From Streptomyces verrucosisporus (lineage in GTDB: Bacteria > Actinomycetota > Actinomycetes > Streptomycetales > Streptomycetaceae), in assembly GCF_017114865.1 (NCBI RefSeq), contig NZ_JADEYH010000023.1, forward strand, positions 1 through 64,000: 64,000 nucleotides of DNA, given 5' to 3'. The notes under the pieces are model-generated. The model was given only the letters and a program-made list of their open reading frames with translations, ran no database searches and was not told the origin of the DNA. Made by a program: the position numbers and the translations under genes. Shown here in pieces: positions 1 through 7,963 of this stretch (the stretch's first letter is position 1; each line of letters opens with the position of its first letter).

Positions 1-109
1 GTGCGGCCGGGCCCCTCGGCTCCCCTCGCCTCGGCCGATCGGGTTGGATGGGCGGAGCGCCGCCAAAGCATCGGCGGGCGGCCTTACGCGGAAGAGGGGC
101 AGTCAGCAC

Positions 110-640
110 ATGGGATTCACGCCGGGCCGCCGCATCACCCACTGCCCGTACTGCGGGACGCGCTACGCGGACGGCGCCGAATGGCCCAGGGACTGCGCGG
201 GCTGCGGCGAGACGAACTGGGCCAACCCCCTGCCCGTCGCGGTCGCGCTCCAGCCCGTCGCCACCGCCCGGGGCGGCCGGGGGCTGGTGGTGGTGCGGCG
301 GGACATCGAGCCCTTCCGCGGCGAACTGGCTCTGCCCGGCGGTTACATGGAACTGGGCGAGAGCTGGCGGCAGGCCGCGGTGCGCGAGCTGTGGGAGGAG
401 ACCGGGCTGGAGGCGGCGGCGCGGGAGGTCACCCTCGTCGACGTCCACAACGGGGGCACCAGCCTCCTCGTGTTCGGCCTGCTGCCCGAGCGGGACGCCG
501 CCTCCCTCCCCCCGTCGGCTCCCACGGCCGAGGCGACGGAGTGGATGGTGCTGGAGGAGCCGGCCGCGCTGGCCTTCCCGGCGCACACCGAGGTGATGCG
601 CGCGTATCTGGCGGGGGAGGCCGCCGGTCCGGCCGTGTAG
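110..640 (+). CDS. NUDIX hydrolase with N-terminal zinc ribbon
   Basis: A 176-residue cytoplasmic pyrophosphohydrolase of the NUDIX superfamily. Residues 12-33 form a zinc ribbon (C12, C15, C29, C32), as in NudC-like and related Nudix proteins. The Nudix box is complete: G78, E84, R92-E93 and E96-E97-x-G99. The ATG at 110 is preceded by GGAAGAGGGG and places the ribbon near the N-terminus; the frame is open further upstream, but that part is unlike protein. Substrate cannot be read from sequence: zinc-ribbon Nudix proteins include NADH pyrophosphatases and housecleaning nucleotidases. The NudC-specific SQPWPFPxS motif is absent, so I do not call it NudC. Confidence 0.88.
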   Translation: MGFTPGRRITHCPYCGTRYADGAEWPRDCAGCGETNWANPLPVAVALQPVATARGGRGLVVVRRDIEPFRGELALPGGYMELGESWRQAAVRELWEETGLEAAAREVTLVDVHNGGTSLLVFGLLPERDAASLPPSAPTAEATEWMVLEEPAALAFPAHTEVMRAYLAGEAAGPAV

Positions 641-1006
641 GGGCGGCGGACCGCCGGGGGCGCGGAGCGCGGCGGAATCGGTGCCGACGCCGGGCTGCGG
701 ACACCGGGCGGCGGCGCCACGGGGTCGTTTCGCGGTGGTTTCTCCCGTGTTCCGGGGGACTTTCGAGGCCGTGTCGCGGGAAGACGTTTACGAGCGCTTC
801 ACGCGGCGATACCTTGAGGTAATGGGAGCGCTCCCAGGAGTGATCGCCGGATGACCCCCACGCCTTTCCGGCCGACCGCCGCCCACGGGAGCGCCTCCGT
901 GTATGGCCGTACACCCGGCGGCGGGTGGAGGCCGGCCCGGCCCGCTTCCCCGGGCCGGGCCGGCGCCGCCCGCCGACGCGGAAGACTCCGAAGGAGACCC
1001 CCCACC
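641..1006. other. Intergenic region upstream of the AA10 gene
   Basis: No credible gene in 366 bp. It holds the CebR box described separately, about 170 bp before the monooxygenase start, so the transcript should have a long 5' leader. I see no riboswitch motif in that leader. Confidence 0.6.
823..836. promoter_or_regulatory. CebR operator (perfect 14-bp palindrome)
   Basis: TGGGAGCGCTCCCA is a perfect palindrome identical to the consensus box for CebR, the cellobiose-responsive LacI-family repressor of cellulolytic Streptomyces. It precedes a secreted AA10 monooxygenase. Inference: the gene is derepressed by cello-oligosaccharides, which points to cellulose rather than chitin as the physiological target. 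Confidence 0.88.
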
Positions 1007-1729
1007 ATGGCTGTTCAGCACACCGCCCGGCGCGCGGCGCCGGCCCGCTCCCCCCGCTCCTTAGCCCTCCTCGGGGCCGCCCTGTTCGGCCTCGTCATGG
1101 CATCGGCGCCCACACCGGCGACGGCCCACGGCGCGACCATGATGCCGGGCTCGCGCACCTACCTGTGCTACCAGGACCTGGTCAGGAACAACCACCAGCT
1201 GCCCTCCAACCCGGCCTGCGCGGACGCGGTCCGGGAGGACGGGACCACCGGGCTGTACAACTGGTTCGCCGTGCTCGACTCCAACGGCGGCGGACGCACC
1301 ACGGGCTACATCCCGGACGGCAAGCTGTGCAGCGGCGGCGACCGGGGACCGTTCGACTTCTCCTCGTACAACGCCGCCCGCAGCGACTGGCCGAAGACGC
1401 ACCTCACCTCCGGGGCGAACGTCCGGATCAAGCACAGCAACTGGGCGCACCACCCGGGCCGCTTCGACGTCTACATCACCAAGCAGGGCTGGTCCCCGAA
1501 CAAGGCCCTGGCCTGGGGTGACCTGGAGAAGATCAACACCGTGACCAATCCGCCGCAGTCGGGCAGCGTCGGCTCCGAGACCGGTCACTACTACTGGGAC
1601 GTCCGGCTGCCGCAGCGTTCCGGCCAGCACCTCATGTACATCCACTGGACGCGTTCCGACAGCCAGGAGAACTTCTACTCCTGCTCCGACGTCGTCTTCG
1701 ACGGCGGCAACGGCAACGTGACGTGGTGA
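1007..1729 (+). CDS. Secreted AA10 lytic polysaccharide monooxygenase
   Basis: A 240-residue copper enzyme that oxidatively cleaves crystalline polysaccharide outside the cell. A signal peptide (residues 1-40, ending TATA) leaves His41 as the mature N-terminus, the first ligand of the copper histidine brace. The second ligand is His148 or His149 in the AHH segment, and Phe223 in FYSC fits the axial aromatic. The protein ends right after the catalytic domain: there is no CBM2 or CBM5, so it is a single-domain form. The ATG at 1007 follows AAGGAGA. Codon 19 (1061-1063), in the signal peptide, is TTA, which in Streptomyces needs the bldA tRNA. Together with the CebR box this suggests control by both substrate and development. 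Confidence 0.95.
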   Translation: MAVQHTARRAAPARSPRSLALLGAALFGLVMASAPTPATAHGATMMPGSRTYLCYQDLVRNNHQLPSNPACADAVREDGTTGLYNWFAVLDSNGGGRTTGYIPDGKLCSGGDRGPFDFSSYNAARSDWPKTHLTSGANVRIKHSNWAHHPGRFDVYITKQGWSPNKALAWGDLEKINTVTNPPQSGSVGSETGHYYWDVRLPQRSGQHLMYIHWTRSDSQENFYSCSDVVFDGGNGNVTW

Positions 1730-1769
1730 CCGGGAGGCGCTCCGCACCAGGCGCGCGCTGACCCCCACC

Positions 1770-1799
1770 GGGCCCCGCCGGGTTTCTCCGGCGGGGCCC
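1770..1799 (+). terminator. Terminator hairpin after AA10 gene
   Basis: A 12-bp GC stem (1770-1781 with 1788-1799) and a 6-nt loop, 40 bp past the AA10 stop. No U tract, as is usual in this genus. Confidence 0.75.
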
Positions 1800-1830
1800 C
1801 TCCGTGTCCGCCCGCGCCCGCCCCCACTCC

Positions 1831-1878
1831 TCCATGCGTGTGCCCCGCCGGAGAAACCCGGCGGGGCACACGCATGGA
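1831..1878. terminator. Second hairpin, perfect 21-bp stem
   Basis: Arms 1831-1851 and 1858-1878 are perfectly complementary around a 6-nt loop. The 24-bp core, including the loop, is the exact reverse complement of the core of the hairpin at 1770-1799, so the two are inverted copies. A backup terminator, or a reverse-direction one, is likely. Confidence 0.7.
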
Positions 1879-2243
1879 CGGACCCCGCGGATTCGGCCGG
1901 TCCGGCGACCCGCGCCTCCGGACGGGCACCGGCCTTCCCGCCGCGGCGCGGCGGGTGCGTCCGGGTGATGGAGCAGGCCGCTGACCTGCGGGGAAGCGAC
2001 GGCACCTTCACCCGTGCGGGGCAGCGGGACGGAAAGCGCCCCCGGGCGGCCACAAGGGCTCTGAGCTGGGAATTAGCCGATTCGGTCACCGACTGTGATG
2101 GATTGCGTGCTCATATGTGCCGATTTAACGTGAATTGCGCGTGGTAGTGATCGGCTCATCACGGGCCGTGACGCAGTCCATGTGCCCTTTCCCCGGGCCC
2201 GGTCCCCGCACCGGGCCCTCCCCTCCCAGGAGGTTTCTCCACA
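1879..2243. other. Intergenic region before the SH3 protein
   Basis: No gene seen. From about 2070 to 2160 the sequence is clearly AT-richer than its surroundings (for example around 2101-2130). This is the likely promoter zone for the SH3 gene, but I could not pick out -10 and -35 boxes confidently. Confidence 0.45.
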
Positions 2244-2696
2244 ATGGTCAAGTCGAAGCTCAGCAAGCTCGCCCTGGTCGCCGCCGGTGGCGCCGTCGCA
2301 CTCGCCACCGCCGCCGGGCCGGCCTTCGCCGAGCCGCCCGCCCCCTCCGCCGACCTCGGCCGGCAGAGCGTCGAGGCCCCGCGCGCCGGTGCCGAGACGC
2401 GCAACCCGGAGATGGCGCCGGAGTCGATGGACGACAGGCACCACCACACCTACAAGGGCCGGGTCATCGCCCGCACCGGCCTGAACGTCCGCAGCCACCC
2501 CAACACCCGCAGCCGGGTTCTGGCGACCCTGCCCTACGGCAAGATCGTCCACATCCAGTGCAAGGTCAACAGCCAGAACATCGACGGCAACCCGCGCTGG
2601 TACAAGCTGGACCGCAGGTACCACCACCACGACGGCTGGGTCGCCGCCCGCTACGTGCAGAACATCGGCCCGGCCCCGAAGTTCTGCCGCCACTGA
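2244..2696 (+). CDS. Secreted SH3-domain protein
   Basis: A 150-residue exported protein. It has a Sec signal peptide (KSKLSK, then a hydrophobic Ala/Val stretch, cut near AFA-EPP at about residue 29), a charged linker rich in His and Met, and a bacterial SH3-like domain at about 72-140 (motif GLNVRSHPNTRSRVL). Such SH3b domains usually bind cell-wall peptides or polymers; there is no catalytic domain. An AGGAGG at 2228-2233 fixes the ATG. The linker and domain contain an unusual number of histidines (DRHHHTY, YHHHDGW), which might bind metal; that is speculation. Confidence 0.85.
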   Translation: MVKSKLSKLALVAAGGAVALATAAGPAFAEPPAPSADLGRQSVEAPRAGAETRNPEMAPESMDDRHHHTYKGRVIARTGLNVRSHPNTRSRVLATLPYGKIVHIQCKVNSQNIDGNPRWYKLDRRYHHHDGWVAARYVQNIGPAPKFCRH

Positions 2697-2740
2697 CGGT
2701 CGGCAACGCCACCGCTGACGACCGCGGCCCAGCCCCCGGA

Positions 2741-2777
2741 GCCCGTCCCCGTCGCCCACCCGGCGGCGGGGGCGGGC
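2741..2777 (+). terminator. Probable terminator after SH3 gene
   Basis: An 11-bp GC stem with one G-T pair (2741-2751 with 2767-2777) and a 15-nt loop, 45 bp past the stop codon. Confidence 0.45.
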
Positions 2778-2850
2778 GCCGCCGTGCGCGGACCGCCCGA
2801 GGGGCGAAAGCCCCCGCACCGCCGACGCACCCGCCGCTGGCGTGCGGTCC

Positions 2851-3308
2851 ATGACGACCGACTCCGCGCACCACCTCGCCCAGGTCAACATCGCCCGCCT
2901 CAGGGCTCCACTGGGCTCCCCCCGCTGCGGGACTTCACCGAGGCCCTCGACCCGGTCAACGCCACCGCCGACGGCTTCGTGTGGCGGCTGCAGAGCGATT
3001 CGGGCAACGCGACGGACGTGCCCGTACTCGGGGACGACTGGCTGATCATCAACATGTCGGTGTGGCGGGACCTTCCCTCACTCAGGGCGTTCATGTACGC
3101 CGGCCGCCACCGGGAGCTGCTCAAGCGGCGCCACGAGTGGTTCGAGCGGGTCGGCGAGGCGATGGCCGCCCTGTGGTGGGTGGCGGAAGGGCACCGGCCC
3201 ACCGTGGCGGAGGCAGAGGAGCGCCTGCTGCACCTGCGGGAGCACGGGCCGACGCCGTACGCGTTCGACCTGCGCACGGTCTTCGGTCCGCACGGCCGGG
3301 AGGGCTGA
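2851..3308 (+). pseudogene. DUF3291 protein, frameshifted
   Basis: Two frames together make one DUF3291 protein of about 153 residues (dimeric ferredoxin-like fold, related to antibiotic-biosynthesis monooxygenases; function unknown). The N-terminal part, MTTDSAHHLAQVNIARL, is read from 2851. The rest (LRDFTEALDPVNA, then WRLQ and NMSVW) is read from about 2922 in another frame. The break falls on a run of six C at 2918-2923, and one extra C would restore a continuous protein. Either a real one-base deletion or a homopolymer sequencing error. All downstream family motifs are intact, which favours an error or a very recent mutation. Confidence 0.8.
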
Positions 3309-3310
3309 GT

Positions 3311-3350
3311 CGCGACCGGCCGGACGCGCCCGTGCGTCCGGCCGGTCGCG
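3311..3350. terminator. Terminator, perfect 17-bp stem
   Basis: Arms 3311-3327 and 3334-3350 pair perfectly around a 6-nt loop, immediately after the DUF3291 stop at 3308. Confidence 0.85.
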
Positions 3351-3441
3351 CGCGGGGGATTGACGGGCTTGCTGACGAGCGGTCTCATAAGAGGCGGCCC
3401 AGGTGTGACCGTCAGTAACCCGACAGTGAGGTGGCCGTGCG

Positions 3442-4371
3442 ATGACGACCGCGACCGATGCCGGAGGGCTCCGGGACGCCCTCGGGCTGCTCAAGGACCG
3501 CGAACAGGTGGCCGAGCGTCTGCTCGAGTCGTCGGCCAGGCACTCCTTCGACCCCGACCGCGAGCTGGACTGGGACGCGCCCTTCGAGGAGGGCAAGTGG
3601 TTCTGGCCGCCGGAGCTGGTCTCCCTCTACGGCACCCCGCTGTGGAAGCGGATGTCCGAGGAGCGGCGGATGGACCTCGCCCGCCGCGAGGCCGCCTCGC
3701 TCGCCTCGCTCGGCGTCTGGTTCGAGATCATCCTCATCCAGTTGCTGGTGCGGCACATCTACGACAAGCCCATGGACAGCTCGCACGTGCGCTACGCCCT
3801 CACCGAGATCGAGGACGAGTGCCGGCACTCCAAGATGTTCACCCGCTTCATCTCCCGGGCGGGAGTGCGGCCGTACCCGGTCCCCAAGTTCCACCACAAC
3901 CTGGCCCGGGTCCTCAAGACCGTTTCCACCACGCCCGGTTCGTTCACCGCGACGCTGCTGGGCGAGGAGGTCCTGGACTGGATGCAGCGGCTGACGTTCC
4001 CCGACGAGCGCGTCCAGCCGCTGGTGCGCGGCATCACCCGCATCCACGTCGTCGAGGAGGCCCGGCACGTGCGCTACGCGCGCGAGGAGCTGCGCCGCCA
4101 GATGGTGAGCTGCCCGCGCTGGGAGGCGGAGCTGACCCGGATCAGCTCCGGCCAGGCGGCCCGGGTGATGTCCATATCCTTCGTCAACCCGCAGGTCTAC
4201 ACGGACGTCGGGCTCGACCGCCGCGAGGCGCTCGCCCAGGTGAGGGCGAGCGGCCACCGCCGCGAGGTGATGCAGACGGGCGCCGGGCGGCTGACGGAGT
4301 TCCTGGACGAGATCGGGGTGCTGCGCGGGGCCGGCCGCAGGCTGTGGCGGAGCTCCGGGCTGCTGGCATAG
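3442..4371 (+). CDS. AurF-like diiron oxygenase
   Basis: A 309-residue soluble four-helix-bundle protein of the AurF (p-aminobenzoate N-oxygenase) family. Diiron-type carboxylate/histidine motifs are visible: EIEDECRH at about residues 117-124 and HVVEEARHVRYAREE at about 202-216, with E173-E174 of LLGEEVLDWM between them. The family is broad: AurF and CmlI oxidise arylamines, but many Streptomyces copies stand alone with unknown substrates. Here there is no biosynthetic cluster; the next gene, 95 bp on, encodes a TetR regulator. The ATG at 3442 follows GAGGTGG. Substrate unknown. Confidence 0.85.
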   Translation: MTTATDAGGLRDALGLLKDREQVAERLLESSARHSFDPDRELDWDAPFEEGKWFWPPELVSLYGTPLWKRMSEERRMDLARREAASLASLGVWFEIILIQLLVRHIYDKPMDSSHVRYALTEIEDECRHSKMFTRFISRAGVRPYPVPKFHHNLARVLKTVSTTPGSFTATLLGEEVLDWMQRLTFPDERVQPLVRGITRIHVVEEARHVRYAREELRRQMVSCPRWEAELTRISSGQAARVMSISFVNPQVYTDVGLDRREALAQVRASGHRREVMQTGAGRLTEFLDEIGVLRGAGRRLWRSSGLLA

Positions 4372-4466
4372 GGCGTACCCGGGCAGGCGATACCGGGCGG
4401 GGCGGTGCGGGGGCGGCGGTACGGGCGGATGGGACGGAGGCGTCCGGCGGCGGTTACCCTGCCCGC

Positions 4467-5189
4467 ATGACCGCCCCGGCATACCGCAGGCTCACCGTGG
4501 AGGAGCGGCGCGACCAGCTCCTCGGCGCCGCGCTGGTCCTTTTCGCGCACCGCGCCCCCGAGGACGTCTCGCTCGACGACGTCGCCGCGGCGGCCGGCGT
4601 CTCGCGCCCCCTGGTCTACCGCTACTTCCCCGGCGGAAAGCAGCAGTTGTACGAGGCCGCCCTCGGCAGCGCGGCCGATGAGCTGCGGCGGTGCTTCGCC
4701 GAGCCGCAGAGCGGCCCGCTCAGCCGCAGGCTGTCGCGGGCGCTGGACCGCTACCTCGCCTTCGTCGACGGGCACGACGCGGGGTTCGCCGCCCTGCTGA
4801 GGGGCGGCAGCGTCGCCGAGACGTCCCGGACGGACGCGATCGTGGACGGGGTGCGGCGGGCCGCGGCCGAGCAGATCCTGCTGCACCTGCGGGTGGAACC
4901 GGGTCCGGAGCCGGGCCCGCGGCTGCGGATGGCGGTCCGCACCTGGATCGCCGCGGTGGAGGCCGCCTCGCTGATCTGGCTCGACGAGGGCAAGCAGCCG
5001 CCGCTGCCCGAGCTGCGCGACTGGCTGGTGGACCACTTCCTCGCCCTGCTCGCCGCCACCGCCGCCGGCGACGCGCGGGCGGCGCGGATCGCCCGCGCCG
5101 CGCTGGCCCTGGAGCGGCCGGACGGGCTGGCGGGGCGGCTGGTCCGGCAGGTGGCCCCGGTGGTCGGCGACGCCCTCCACCTGCTGTGA
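4467..5189 (+). CDS. TetR family transcriptional regulator
   Basis: A 240-residue repressor-type protein. Residues 9-60 form the TetR DNA-binding domain, with the helix-turn-helix around SLDDVAAAAGVSRPLVYRYF; the remaining helical region is the ligand and dimer domain. The ATG at 4467 is the natural start of this domain. It lies downstream of the AurF-like gene on the same strand, so it may control that gene or itself; I saw no clear operator palindrome in the 95-bp gap. Ligand unknown. Confidence 0.88.
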   Translation: MTAPAYRRLTVEERRDQLLGAALVLFAHRAPEDVSLDDVAAAAGVSRPLVYRYFPGGKQQLYEAALGSAADELRRCFAEPQSGPLSRRLSRALDRYLAFVDGHDAGFAALLRGGSVAETSRTDAIVDGVRRAAAEQILLHLRVEPGPEPGPRLRMAVRTWIAAVEAASLIWLDEGKQPPLPELRDWLVDHFLALLAATAAGDARAARIARAALALERPDGLAGRLVRQVAPVVGDALHLL

Positions 5190-5199
5190 CACTGGAGCG

Positions 5200-5496
5200 G
5201 TGAGGAGCGAGGAGACAGCGTTCACCGGCGGGCCGATGGACGGGCGGGTGCTGCCCGTCCTGCTCGGCCCCACGGGGCGTCCGCCGAAGTACTACGAGAT
5301 TCCCGTCCCCGATCCCGCGGGTGGGCGGCCCGTCGTCCACGTCTACCGCCTGGAGGCGGTGACCGGCGGCGGGAGGTGGTCGGTGCTGCCGCGCGGCTGG
5401 CGGTACGTGTACCGGCCGGAGGGCAGGCAGCGGCGCGTTCCGAGGTGGCCGTGGAGCCGGCCGGGCACCGGGGCCGGGAGGACCGGGGAAGGCTGA
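5200..5496 (+). CDS. Small basic protein of unknown function
   Basis: A 98-residue protein, starting GTG at 5200 or ATG at 5236, 10 bp after the TetR stop, so probably co-transcribed. The central part (PPKYYEIPVPDPAGGRP, VYRLEAV, WSVLPRGWRYVYRP) looks like a small all-beta domain and is conserved-looking protein. The tail is Arg/Pro/Gly-rich. No signal peptide or membrane segment. I do not recognise the family. Confidence 0.6.
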   Translation: MRSEETAFTGGPMDGRVLPVLLGPTGRPPKYYEIPVPDPAGGRPVVHVYRLEAVTGGGRWSVLPRGWRYVYRPEGRQRRVPRWPWSRPGTGAGRTGEG

Positions 5497-5798
5497 GCGG
5501 ACCGCCTCAGCCGAGTCCCACACCCACGGCCCCCGGCACGAGTACGCACGAGCCCGCCTTCCCCTGCGACGACGTCACGCCCACCGGGGAGAGTGATCCG
5601 GCGGGCGCGGTGACGTACACCGGGCGGCCCGGTGAGCGGGCTCCGGCCGGGCCGCCGTACGCCACGGGCCCTTACGGCGTTTGCCGCAGCCGGGGTGCCG
5701 CTGCGGAGGCCGGCCCCGGCCGCGCGTGCCACGATCGCCGCAGGGCCTTCGCGGGGAGCCCGCGAGGCGGTGGCGGTGCGGAGCGCGGAGGTGAGCCG
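5497..5798. other. Intergenic, 302 bp
   Basis: Nothing convincing seen apart from GCGGAGG at 5785-5791, which serves as ribosome binding site for the next gene. Confidence 0.4.
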
Positions 5799-6563
5799 GT
5801 GGTGAGGGTTCGGGTCCGTCTGGTGCGGGCGGCGGTGACGGCGGTGGCGGCGGTGACGGGTGCCGCGATCGCCGCGGGGCCGGGGCCGTCCGCCGCCGCT
5901 GCCCCCTCCCCTCCCCCGGTGCCGGCCCCTCCCCCGGTCCCCCCGTCACCGGACGGGTTCGGGGACGGGGGGACCGGGGAGGCGGGCGGGGTGTTCGGGG
6001 ACGCCTCGGCGGCCGGTGACGTGCCCGTCAGCGAGCTGCTGACCCGGATGCGGGACCTGTACCGGCGGGCCGAGGCCGCCGGCGAGACGCACGGCGCCGT
6101 CGAACGGGAGGCGGCCGAGCGGCGCGGGAAGGTCGACCGGCTCCAGCGCGAGCTGGCCGGTACCCGTGTACGGCTGGCCGAGGCCCGCGACGAGGCCGGA
6201 CGGCTGGCCCGGCAGCACTACCGGGGCTCCTCCGGGGTGCTTCCGCCCTCCCTGCGGCTGCTGTTCGGCCGTGACGAGCGGGAGGTGCGCACGGTGCTGG
6301 AGCGCGGGCGGGCGGTGGAGCGGGTGCTGGGCGACCGGGCCGCCGAGGCGGCCCGGCTGTCGGCCGAGGAGCGGCGGCTGGACCGGCTCGCGACCCGGGC
6401 GCGCGGCGCCCTGGACCGGCAGCTCACGCTCGCCGGCGACAGCGGGCGGCGGCGGGACGCGGCCGGGCGGCGGCTGGCGGAGGTGGAGCGGGCGCTCGCC
6501 TCGCTCGACGACGGCGAGCTGGCCGAGCTGCGCCTCGCGGAGGCGGCGCGGCACGGCCGGTGA
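5799..6563 (+). CDS. Secreted coiled-coil protein
   Basis: About 254 residues, starting at GTG 5799 (or 5802) behind GCGGAGG. Order: Arg-rich N-region and hydrophobic segment (signal peptide, about 1-38), a Pro-rich linker, then a long heptad-rich coiled coil (about 75-250, with EREAAERRGKVDRLQRELAG and LAEARDEAGRLARQ). This resembles the N-terminal helical region of Streptomyces NlpC/P60 or M23 wall hydrolases and their FtsX/RipC-like regulators, but the chain ends without a catalytic domain. It may be an amidase-activator-like or structural wall protein. Function not established. Confidence 0.65.
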   Translation: MVRVRVRLVRAAVTAVAAVTGAAIAAGPGPSAAAAPSPPPVPAPPPVPPSPDGFGDGGTGEAGGVFGDASAAGDVPVSELLTRMRDLYRRAEAAGETHGAVEREAAERRGKVDRLQRELAGTRVRLAEARDEAGRLARQHYRGSSGVLPPSLRLLFGRDEREVRTVLERGRAVERVLGDRAAEAARLSAEERRLDRLATRARGALDRQLTLAGDSGRRRDAAGRRLAEVERALASLDDGELAELRLAEAARHGR

Positions 6564-6585
6564 GGCGTACACCGGCCGTGCCGCG
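6547..6585. terminator. Bidirectional terminator, perfect 15-bp stem
   Basis: Arms 6547-6561 and 6571-6585 with a 9-nt loop that contains the end of the stop codon of the coiled-coil gene. It sits between two convergent genes. Confidence 0.75.
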
Positions 6586-6624
6586 TGTGGCCGGCGGGGG
6601 CGTGCGGCCGGCCGGCGGCGTGGT

Positions 6625-7863
6625 TCAGTCCGAGGCCAGGCTCGCCAGGTACGCCTGCGCCTTCTCCGGGTCGAAGAACCAGTTCTCCAGGTCGGACGGG
6701 TCGCTGAAGGCGTTGGCGAAGCGGTTCGCCAGCTCCTGGTGCTCCATGCCCGCGCCGATCAACTGCAGCACGTGCTCCGGCGGCGGCGCCAGCAGGCCGT
6801 TCGACCACTTGGTGACGTGCCGGGCCGTGTCCTCCCAGAAGCGCTCGAAGGTGGCCCGCATCCACTCCTCGTCGAACGGCCTGTCCCCGTGTTCCAGGAT
6901 GGAGGCCAGGTAGGAGGCGGCGCACTTGGAGGCGGTGTTGGAGCCCTGTCCGGTGATCGGGTCGTTGGCCACCACCACGTCCGCCACGCCCAGCACCGCG
7001 CCGCCCGAGGGGAGGCGGCCGACCGGCTTGCGGACGGTCGGCGCGTAGCGGCCGGCGAGCGTGCCGCCCGCGTCGGTCAGCTCGGCCTTGCGGGCCCGCT
7101 CGTACTCCCACGGGGTGAAGCGCTTCATCAGCTCCAGCGTGAGGTCCAGGTGCTCGGCGGGGTCCTTGACGCCCTGGAAGACGTCCAGCGGGCCGCCGGG
7201 GATCCCCTCCCAGAACATGATGTCGCAGGCGCCGGAGACGGTGTAGCCGGGGATCATGAACAGCTCGCCGACGCCCGGCACCAGGTTGAAGCGCACCGCC
7301 AGCATGTCGGGGTGCTCCGGCCGCCGTTCCAGGCCGTGCACGTAGGAGACCGCCAGCGCACGCTGCGGCTTGTCGTACGGCGAGCGCGAGGCATCGCGCT
7401 CGAACATCGTCACCAGCTCGCCCTTGCCGGCCGCGACGAGCACCAGGTCGTAGGTGCGGGCGAAGAAGTCCAGGTCGGAGACGGCCGCGCCGTGGATGAC
7501 GAGCTGGCCGCCGCGCTGGGCGAAGGTCTCCAGCCAGCCGGCCATCTTCACGCGCTGGTCGATCGACTGGGCGTGGCCGTCCAGGTGGCCCACCCAGTCG
7601 ATGACACGGGACCCTTCGGGGCCGACGACGGAGACGCCCAGGCCCTCGGTGCGCGGGCTCTGGTCCTCCCAGAAGTTGATCTCCAGGTCGCGCTCGTGCT
7701 GGAGGGCCTGGTCGAACATGCACTGGGTGGACATGACCCGGCCGCCGCGGATCTCGTCCGCCGTGCGGTTCGACATCACGGTGACCTCGTAGCCGTGCGA
7801 CTGGAGGCCGAGCGCGAGCTGGAGACCGGACTGGCCGGCTCCGACGATGAGTATCTTCCGCAT
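6625..7863 (-). CDS. Styrene/indole monooxygenase-like flavoprotein
   Basis: A 412-residue FAD protein of the StyA type (two-component group E flavin monooxygenases). The N-terminus has the Rossmann GxGxxG (ILIVGAGQSGLQLALGL), and the FAD motif near the end of the fold is seen at GVADVVVANDPITGQGSN. StyA enzymes need a separate flavin reductase; none is encoded nearby. It lies 100 bp downstream of the conservon GTPase gene on the same strand and may be expressed with it. Flavoprotein or P450 genes often follow conservons, so it may be an effector of that signalling unit. Substrate unknown. Confidence 0.85.
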   Translation of the reverse strand: MRKILIVGAGQSGLQLALGLQSHGYEVTVMSNRTADEIRGGRVMSTQCMFDQALQHERDLEINFWEDQSPRTEGLGVSVVGPEGSRVIDWVGHLDGHAQSIDQRVKMAGWLETFAQRGGQLVIHGAAVSDLDFFARTYDLVLVAAGKGELVTMFERDASRSPYDKPQRALAVSYVHGLERRPEHPDMLAVRFNLVPGVGELFMIPGYTVSGACDIMFWEGIPGGPLDVFQGVKDPAEHLDLTLELMKRFTPWEYERARKAELTDAGGTLAGRYAPTVRKPVGRLPSGGAVLGVADVVVANDPITGQGSNTASKCAASYLASILEHGDRPFDEEWMRATFERFWEDTARHVTKWSNGLLAPPPEHVLQLIGAGMEHQELANRFANAFSDPSDLENWFFDPEKAQAYLASLASD

Positions 7864-7963
7864 GGCGGTTCTCCCCTGGGATGCCTGGGTGATGGGGTGC
7901 CTGGGTGTGGGGGTGCGTGGGGCGCCGGGGCGTGGGGCGCCGGGGCGGGACCGGGTGTGCCGG

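Noticed and set aside
3442..7863. Secondary-metabolite cluster (AurF-like plus styrene-monooxygenase-like enzymes)
   Set aside because: No synthase, ligase or carrier genes; the two oxygenases are 2.2 kb apart on opposite strands, and one belongs with the conservon.
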